64,000 bases of DNA, taken from NCBI GenBank assembly GCA_004295045.1, contig SHND01000056.1:62001-126000 (forward strand), in the 5' to 3' direction. The DNA is from Chloroflexota bacterium. Its GTDB lineage: Bacteria; Chloroflexota; Anaerolineae; UBA4142; SHND01. Within the stretch, counting starts at the first letter, position 1. Each line of letters opens with the position of its first letter. Under the pieces are notes generated by a model. The model was not told the origin of the DNA. It was given only the letters and a program-made list of their open reading frames with translations, and searched no databases. Of the stretch, positions 59,878 to 64,000 are shown one piece after another. The position numbers were made by a program, and so were the translations under genes.

Positions 59878-61452
59878 TTATAACGCGCGCCCGCGTCGTT
59901 GCAAAACATTCCACACCTGCTCCAACTCACGCACGCGCAGCAGTTTTAGAACCACTATATAAACGAGCGCGCCAATCAGCGCGGGAATCACGACGCGCAG
60001 CAATTCACCAAAAATTCCGGGGACTGCAAAAACTGTGGGCAAGAGAAACATGACCGCGCCCATCGCCGCACTCGCGCCCAGCAATTTCAATGTCGTCGCG
60101 CCCAAGCCCTCGCCGTTCAATCCACCCAAACGCGTTTGCGTGAGAAAAAGCATCACCAGCGCGTGTCCCGTCAACTGCGCGGAATTTGCCAGCACCAGTC
60201 CGAGATAACCGAGCGGTCGAATCAGCGTCAGCGCCACCACCAAATAAATTCCCAAGGCAACCACCGCGACCAAATTTGGCAGCAGCGTATTTTTCCGCGC
60301 GTAAAACGCAAAGATGAGCGGTTGATCAATCGCCGCGAACACCGTGCCGAGCAGATACAATTGCAGTGCGCGCGATGTTTCCAACGTATCCTGCGCGGTG
60401 AACGCGCCGTGTTCGAATAATAACGCGATAACGGGCGCCGCCAACAGGAACAACGCGATCACACATGGCAGCATCAAAAGCAGCACGAGTTTCAAACCGA
60501 ACACGAGGGTGTGGCGAAATTCGTTCGGTGCGATGGCGCGCGCGAGGGTTGGCAAAATTGCAAACGAAATCGCCGTTGCCACCAATCCCAACGGCAGCTG
60601 CACTACGTACGTTGCCGCTTGCATCCACGCCAAAGATTGGGGTCCGGTGTACGACGCGAGATTGCGGTCAACGGCGACACCGATGAGCATGACGCTCAGT
60701 CCACCCAACACGGGAATGTACAAACGCACAATTTGTTTTAGCGCGGGATGTTTAAAGTCGAGCACGAAACGCAGCGCGGATTTTCGCAGACCAAAGAGCT
60801 GCAAGACTACTTGCGATGCCGCGCCGATTACCACGCCAATCACCACGCTCATGATTCCAAATGTCGGCGCAAGCAAAAGCGCACACACGATAATTCCCAG
60901 ATTGAACGCGGCGGTGGTGAACGCAGGCAGTGTGAATTTTTTTAGCGAGAACAAAATGCCGGAAAGGACGCCCGCGACGCCAAGAAAAAAGACCGCCGGC
61001 AAAATCCAACGAATCATTTGCACGCCCACCGCGCGCAGCTCGGCATCGTAACCTGCGCCGAGAATGGTAAAGAGCGGCTCGGCGAAAAATTCCAAGATTA
61101 TCACTGCAACAGCCAGCAGCACCGCGAGGACACTCAGTACGGTGCTGACCAGACGCCAAAATTCTTGGCGTTTGGACGCGTCCGCCGCGTACTCGCTGAA
61201 CGTCGGCACCAATGCAGCGGTGATCATGCCGCCGACCAAAAAATCGTAGAGCGTGAGAACGAGCGTGGACGCAACTTTCAAAACGCTGACGTATCCTGTC
61301 GCGCCAAACAAATCATAAATGACAATCTCGCGTCCGAGTCCCAAGAGGCGCGAGATGATATTGCCCGCCGCCAAAATCGTCGCCGCGCTGACAATGCCGC
61401 GCGTGGAGGAATCCGGTGCGGGGGTTATGCCTTGTTCAGTTTCGAGAGCCAT
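59878..61452 (-). CDS. murJ: Lipid II flippase MurJ
   Basis: About 524 residues with 14 membrane helices. VSAATILAAGNIISRLLGLGREIVI and LVGGMITAALVPTFSEY, and later GVAGVLSGILFSLKKF, are typical MurJ/MviN blocks. It moves lipid II to the outer face for peptidoglycan synthesis. ATG 61452 is preferred; TTG 61473 would overlap the toxin stop as TTGA, as seen elsewhere here. Followed by sortase, so this is a cell-envelope gene group. Alternative assignments (polysaccharide flippase) are less likely because of the length. Confidence 0.9.
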   Translation of the reverse strand: MALETEQGITPAPDSSTRGIVSAATILAAGNIISRLLGLGREIVIYDLFGATGYVSVLKVASTLVLTLYDFLVGGMITAALVPTFSEYAADASKRQEFWRLVSTVLSVLAVLLAVAVIILEFFAEPLFTILGAGYDAELRAVGVQMIRWILPAVFFLGVAGVLSGILFSLKKFTLPAFTTAAFNLGIIVCALLLAPTFGIMSVVIGVVIGAASQVVLQLFGLRKSALRFVLDFKHPALKQIVRLYIPVLGGLSVMLIGVAVDRNLASYTGPQSLAWMQAATYVVQLPLGLVATAISFAILPTLARAIAPNEFRHTLVFGLKLVLLLMLPCVIALFLLAAPVIALLFEHGAFTAQDTLETSRALQLYLLGTVFAAIDQPLIFAFYARKNTLLPNLVAVVALGIYLVVALTLIRPLGYLGLVLANSAQLTGHALVMLFLTQTRLGGLNGEGLGATTLKLLGASAAMGAVMFLLPTVFAVPGIFGELLRVVIPALIGALVYIVVLKLLRVRELEQVWNVLQRRGRAL

Positions 61453-61469
61453 TGAACGAGGGGACACAC

Positions 61470-61808
61470 TCAAGCAAAGAGTTTCTTTACTCTTGCTTCC
61501 AAAGCAGATTGTAACGCAGGTGGTAACTGCCCGAGTTCGCGGCGAAATAAAGCGGTAGTAACTGTCGTGAGGCGATGGACACGAATTACAGAGTCAACAC
61601 GCAACCCTGTTTTGCCGAAATCTTTTTCTGACTGTTTGATGATCAAATCACTTTCAAGTAGCTCGTCTGGAACTTTACTCGAAATAAATGCAACGATCAC
61701 GTGCCGAAAAGCGCCAATTGGTTCAGTTAACGCTATTGCAGGGCGAACCTTCGTGGACGATAAATCGTCGAAAGGAAAGGGAACAAGAAAAATTTTACCC
61801 TTTATCAT
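61470..61808 (-). CDS. MazF/PemK-type toxin
   Basis: 112 residues. The fold signature GKIFLVPFPFDDLSSTKVRPAIAL and VIVAFISSKVP match MazF-family endoribonucleases; GLRVDSVIRVHRLTTV carries the conserved strand after the RNA-binding groove. ATG 61808 is preferred over ATG 61823; both overlap the antitoxin gene end. It would cut RNA when released from its antitoxin. Its stop lies next to murJ, an odd place for a mobile module. Confidence 0.83.
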   Translation of the reverse strand: MIKGKIFLVPFPFDDLSSTKVRPAIALTEPIGAFRHVIVAFISSKVPDELLESDLIIKQSEKDFGKTGLRVDSVIRVHRLTTVTTALFRRELGQLPPALQSALEARVKKLFA

Positions 61809-62049
61809 AAAAAGGTTTTCCATCGTTCAATGTATAAATGTCTTGGCTTTCATTGTCCAAAAAAGAAAACGCTGGATTTTTTGACATTGCCTTCAGCCAT
61901 TCTTCTTCCGAAATTTCACTATCATCGGCAAACAAAATAATTACACGTACGCGCCCATTGGCGTTCTCGGGCAGTGGCGCGTCCAGCAACAAGTGACGTT
62001 CATCATCAATCGTTGCAGTTGTTTCAATCGCGCGCAAAATCGTTTCCAT
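61795..62049 (-). CDS. Antitoxin partner of the MazF-type toxin
   Basis: 84 residues from ATG 62049, eight bases after AAGGAG. It begins METILRAIETTATIDDERHLLL with a short DNA-binding or swapped-hairpin-like region and ends in an acidic, Asn/Asp-rich tail (DNESQDIYTLNDGKPF), typical for the toxin-binding part. It lacks an obvious AbrB fold. Overlap with the toxin gene and order antitoxin-toxin support the pair. Base composition is more AT-rich than in neighbours, consistent with transfer. Confidence 0.7.
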   Translation of the reverse strand: METILRAIETTATIDDERHLLLDAPLPENANGRVRVIILFADDSEISEEEWLKAMSKNPAFSFLDNESQDIYTLNDGKPFYDKG

Positions 62050-62063
62050 TGTCAAATCTCCTT

Positions 62064-63095
62064 TCACAACCCCGACACATCCACCGTCTCCGCGACGCGC
62101 GTTTCTACATCGTCAAAGGCGTCGTCGCCGCGCACCGCAATCGCGTCAGGCGAAATCAACGCGCCGCCGCTCGCGGCGGTGATATTCCACATACGGCAAA
62201 AGGCGCAGCGTCCCGGCGCGGTCGTCGGTTGTCCGCACACCTCGCACGCGTGCAAATTACTTTTGTCAGCGGGCGCTTGAAAGAAACCGGCTTGACGCGC
62301 TTTGAGAAATTCCACGTAAAAGGAAAGTTTCGCGCCCGGCGATTCGGCTTCGAGTTGATTCAAAAGTGTTTTGTAAAAATTGGTGAGATTGCCAACCGCG
62401 TGCGGACATTCGTCATAGACGTACTCGATGTTACGCACGACCGCGTACGTTGCCGTCTCGCGTTCGTAAAAGCGGCAAAACGGTTTCACTTTTTTCGCGA
62501 GTCCATCGCTCGCTTCCAACACCGGCGCCTGCCGCGCGAGATAACCCGTTTGCCAATGCAGTGTGTTTTGCATCAACACTGCCGCTTCGTCGTCGAGATT
62601 GTGTCCCGTCGCCAAGACATCATAGCCGCGTTCGGCGGCGAGCCGATTCATCACATAACGCTTGGTCAAGCCGCACGCGGAACAGGGTTTACCGTGACCG
62701 CGCGTACTCGCGCGCGAAATTTCGGGGATGGTCTTTCCGTACGTTTCTGCAATGTCCACCACATGCAATTGCGCGTTCGGAACGTTTTGTTGCGCAAAAT
62801 TGCGAATGCACGCGAGTGATTGATCGGAATAATCAATCTCGCCTTGAATGCCCAAACCGATATAGAGTCCGTCCGCTTTGTAGCCGAGACGCGCCAAGAC
62901 ATCCCACAACGCGAGCGAGTCTTTGCCGCCGCTGACTGCGACGAGAATGTTCGCGTCGGGCTTGAACATTTTGTATTTTTCAATTGCGCGCTGTGTAGAA
63001 TTCACAAACCATTCGCTGTAATGTTCGCCGCACAGCGCGAGTTTGTGATGCCGCATATTGATCACAGCGGGAGTGGAACATTTACGACATTTCAT
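62064..63095 (-). CDS. ttuA: tRNA 2-thiouridine/2-thiocytidine synthetase, TtuA type
   Basis: 343 residues from ATG 63095. N-terminal zinc site MKCRKCSTPAVINM and ALCGEHY; PP-loop NILVAVSGGKDSLALWDVL; HGKPCSACGLTKRY (C-x2-C) and DECPHAVGN provide three Cys expected to hold the [4Fe-4S] cluster of TtuA; C-terminal zinc site ACEVCGQPTT and RCAFCRMW. It activates a tRNA uridine with ATP and inserts sulfur delivered by a TtuB-type carrier. The carrier-like gene is just upstream. Its start codon abuts an octamer array with no Shine-Dalgarno sequence. Confidence 0.88.
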   Translation of the reverse strand: MKCRKCSTPAVINMRHHKLALCGEHYSEWFVNSTQRAIEKYKMFKPDANILVAVSGGKDSLALWDVLARLGYKADGLYIGLGIQGEIDYSDQSLACIRNFAQQNVPNAQLHVVDIAETYGKTIPEISRASTRGHGKPCSACGLTKRYVMNRLAAERGYDVLATGHNLDDEAAVLMQNTLHWQTGYLARQAPVLEASDGLAKKVKPFCRFYERETATYAVVRNIEYVYDECPHAVGNLTNFYKTLLNQLEAESPGAKLSFYVEFLKARQAGFFQAPADKSNLHACEVCGQPTTAPGRCAFCRMWNITAASGGALISPDAIAVRGDDAFDDVETRVAETVDVSGL

Positions 63096-63180
63096 AATAG
63101 TGCGATAGTTCAAGCGTGCGATAGTGCGATAGTAAAAGACGATTTCACTACCGCACTATCGCACTAACACACTATGGCAC
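63096..63180. repeat. Octamer array between ttuA and the carrier gene
   Basis: On the minus strand AGTGCCAT, AGTGTGTT, AGTGCGAT, AGTGCGGT and AGTGAAAT follow the carrier's Gly-Gly codons, then inverse units (CTATCGCA) lead to the ttuA start. Same family as the array at 34835-34979. Confidence 0.8.
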
Positions 63181-63370
63181 TGCCTCCCGAAATCACCGCC
63201 ACCAATTTCACCTCATCGCCTTCGCGCAAGACCACATCATCAGTGACCAGTTTCCCGTTCACGCTGATCAAAACACTTTCGGGGTCAATGCCGATTTTTT
63301 TTAACGCGTCGCGCGCCGTCATGTTTTCCTTGACCTCGAATTTTTTGTTGCGAAAGGTAATTTGAACCAT
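63164..63370 (-). CDS. Ubiquitin-like sulfur carrier (TtuB/ThiS/MoaD type) with C-terminal extension
   Basis: 68 residues from ATG 63370 (ATG 63379 possible). Beta-grasp fold: VQITFRNKKFEVKENMTARD, VLISVNGKLVTDD, REGDEVKLVAVISGG. Carriers of this type end in Gly-Gly, whose carboxylate is adenylated and thiolated. Here five residues, SAIVC, follow Gly-Gly and are encoded by the first octamer units. The carrier would need processing to be active. It precedes ttuA, which supports a role in tRNA thiolation. Confidence 0.83.
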   Translation of the reverse strand: MVQITFRNKKFEVKENMTARDALKKIGIDPESVLISVNGKLVTDDVVLREGDEVKLVAVISGGSAIVC

Positions 63371-63403
63371 TGCAATCATTCTAACTCATTTGGCAAGCCC
63401 GTC

Positions 63404-63442
63404 AAAAAGAAAACGCTCTCTCGCCAATTGGCGAGAGAGCGT
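63404..63442 (-). terminator. Rho-independent terminator of the surface protein gene
   Basis: ACGCTCTCTCGCCAA (63413-63427) and TTGGCGAGAGAGCGT (63428-63442) form a perfect palindrome. On the minus strand it is followed by TTTTCTTTTT. Confidence 0.85.
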
Positions 63443-63457
63443 CATTACTTGCTTGAA

Positions 63458-64000
63458 TCAAGGATACAGTCGCTGCACATTGCCGTCAAAGTACGAAAAG
63501 CGCTGCCATAGTGTAATGTGCGATTTCCAGCCGTACGCGGCGACGATATAGCCGCCATAGGGCCAGTCCGGCGCAATTTTGACGCGATAGGCGAGAGTCC
63601 CATTGCTCTTAACAGTCGCTGTGCCGAGCGCTTGGACCGCGCCGTTTGGATAGCCAACCCAAACCGAAACTGTTTCGCCGGGCGTGAAACCACTTTGCAC
63701 AAAGTCAAAGTAGGGCGCCGCTTGCAAAATGGGCTTGCTCGCGCGCACATCGGTGACGGTGCCGAACCAACTAAAGGTAATGTACTGCGTATTGCCCGAG
63801 CGGGTGCCGCGTCCGACCACTTGCCATCCGCCGTACATTTGCGCGTTCGTCATCACAAACGGAAATGTGAGGTTACCCCACGCATCCGCGTAAAAGTTTT
63901 GGTAACCCGTCACTGTGCCGTTTGGCGCGAGATACCACGTATTGACCAATTCGCTGCCTTGATAGCCGCGTGCGTTAAATTGGGCAGTCCGTTCGGACAA
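63458..64000 (-). CDS. C-terminus of a repeat-containing surface protein (partial)
   Basis: 180 residues visible; the frame continues past the right edge. Two homologous beta domains follow each other. The first includes LAPNGTVTGYQNFYADAWG and GGWQVVGRGTRSGNTQYI. The second includes SGFTPGETVSVWVGYPNG, KSNGTLAYRV and GGYIVAAYGWKSHITLWQR. The FTPGE-V--W---P-G pattern is typical of Ig-like domains in exported Chloroflexota proteins. No sorting signal is seen at the C-terminus (FSYFDGNVQRLYP), so it is not an evident sortase substrate. Its N-terminus lies outside the window. Confidence 0.7.
   Translation of the reverse strand: MSERTAQFNARGYQGSELVNTWYLAPNGTVTGYQNFYADAWGNLTFPFVMTNAQMYGGWQVVGRGTRSGNTQYITFSWFGTVTDVRASKPILQAAPYFDFVQSGFTPGETVSVWVGYPNGAVQALGTATVKSNGTLAYRVKIAPDWPYGGYIVAAYGWKSHITLWQRFSYFDGNVQRLYP

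Noticed and set aside
61974..62819. A 281-residue plus-strand frame opposite ttuA
   Set aside because: ttuA has all expected metal and ATP motifs; the opposite frame has none.

Overview
The window looks like a chromosomal segment of an uncultured Chloroflexota bacterium, most likely Anaerolineae-like. This is inferred from Pro/Thr-rich spacers behind lipoprotein signals, many GT-C membrane glycosyltransferases, a GlcDEF glycolate oxidase, a TtuA/TtuB-type tRNA thiolation pair, a sortase, DUF1444 and DUF422 proteins, and a codon bias very rich in GCG/CGC. There is no rRNA or marker gene that fixes the taxon. About 60 protein genes and one tRNA-Val(CAC) are supported. Many genes are tightly packed with ATGA, GTGA or TTGA overlaps.

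Layout. 1-5006 (minus): three tandem GT87-like membrane glycosyltransferases (one cut by the left edge), a Tat-exported DUF362 protein and a squalene-cyclase-repeat protein. 5098-10652 (plus): a lipoprotein, a GT39 enzyme, and two paralogous clan-A glycoside-hydrolase-like proteins, one ending in LysM. 10703-12995 (minus): a methyltransferase and a thiolase. 13245-17389 (plus): a 1209-residue secreted protein with a HEXXH metallopeptidase motif, then a small lipoprotein. 17531-29674 (minus): two crotonases, a Gfo/Idh/MocA oxidoreductase, DUF1444, a VWA protein, a DUF422 carotenoid-type membrane protein, ferredoxin, DUF309, a lectin-fold protein, an MDR dehydrogenase, a large lipoprotein, YbaK and a CPBP protease. 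29874-34845: glcD, glcE, a zinc-ribbon gene and glcF, with an alkyltransferase-like DNA repair gene on the opposite strand. 35686-53898 (plus): an 18-kb cluster of 16 genes for a surface glycan or glycolipid, with a nucleotidyltransferase-fold protein, two B12-type radical SAM enzymes, one SPASM radical SAM enzyme, four methyltransferases, an ankyrin lipoprotein, GT2/GT39/GT4 enzymes, a flippase, an O-antigen-ligase/polymerase, a cellulose-synthase-like GT2 and a GH39-like lipoprotein. 53964-64000: a secreted minus-strand protein, tRNA-Val, an orphan histidine kinase with a membrane partner, a small membrane protein, sortase, MurJ, a MazF-type toxin-antitoxin pair, TtuA and a TtuB-like carrier, and the C-terminus of a repeat-containing surface protein.

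The most unusual signal is a family of degenerate short tandem repeats with exact period 7 (plus a period-8 variant) spread through the window. They sit at gene borders so tightly that they supply the stop codon of many genes or touch the next start codon, and they also occur in frame inside at least five coding regions. One period-8 array removes the expected stop after the Gly-Gly end of the TtuB-like carrier and adds five residues to it.
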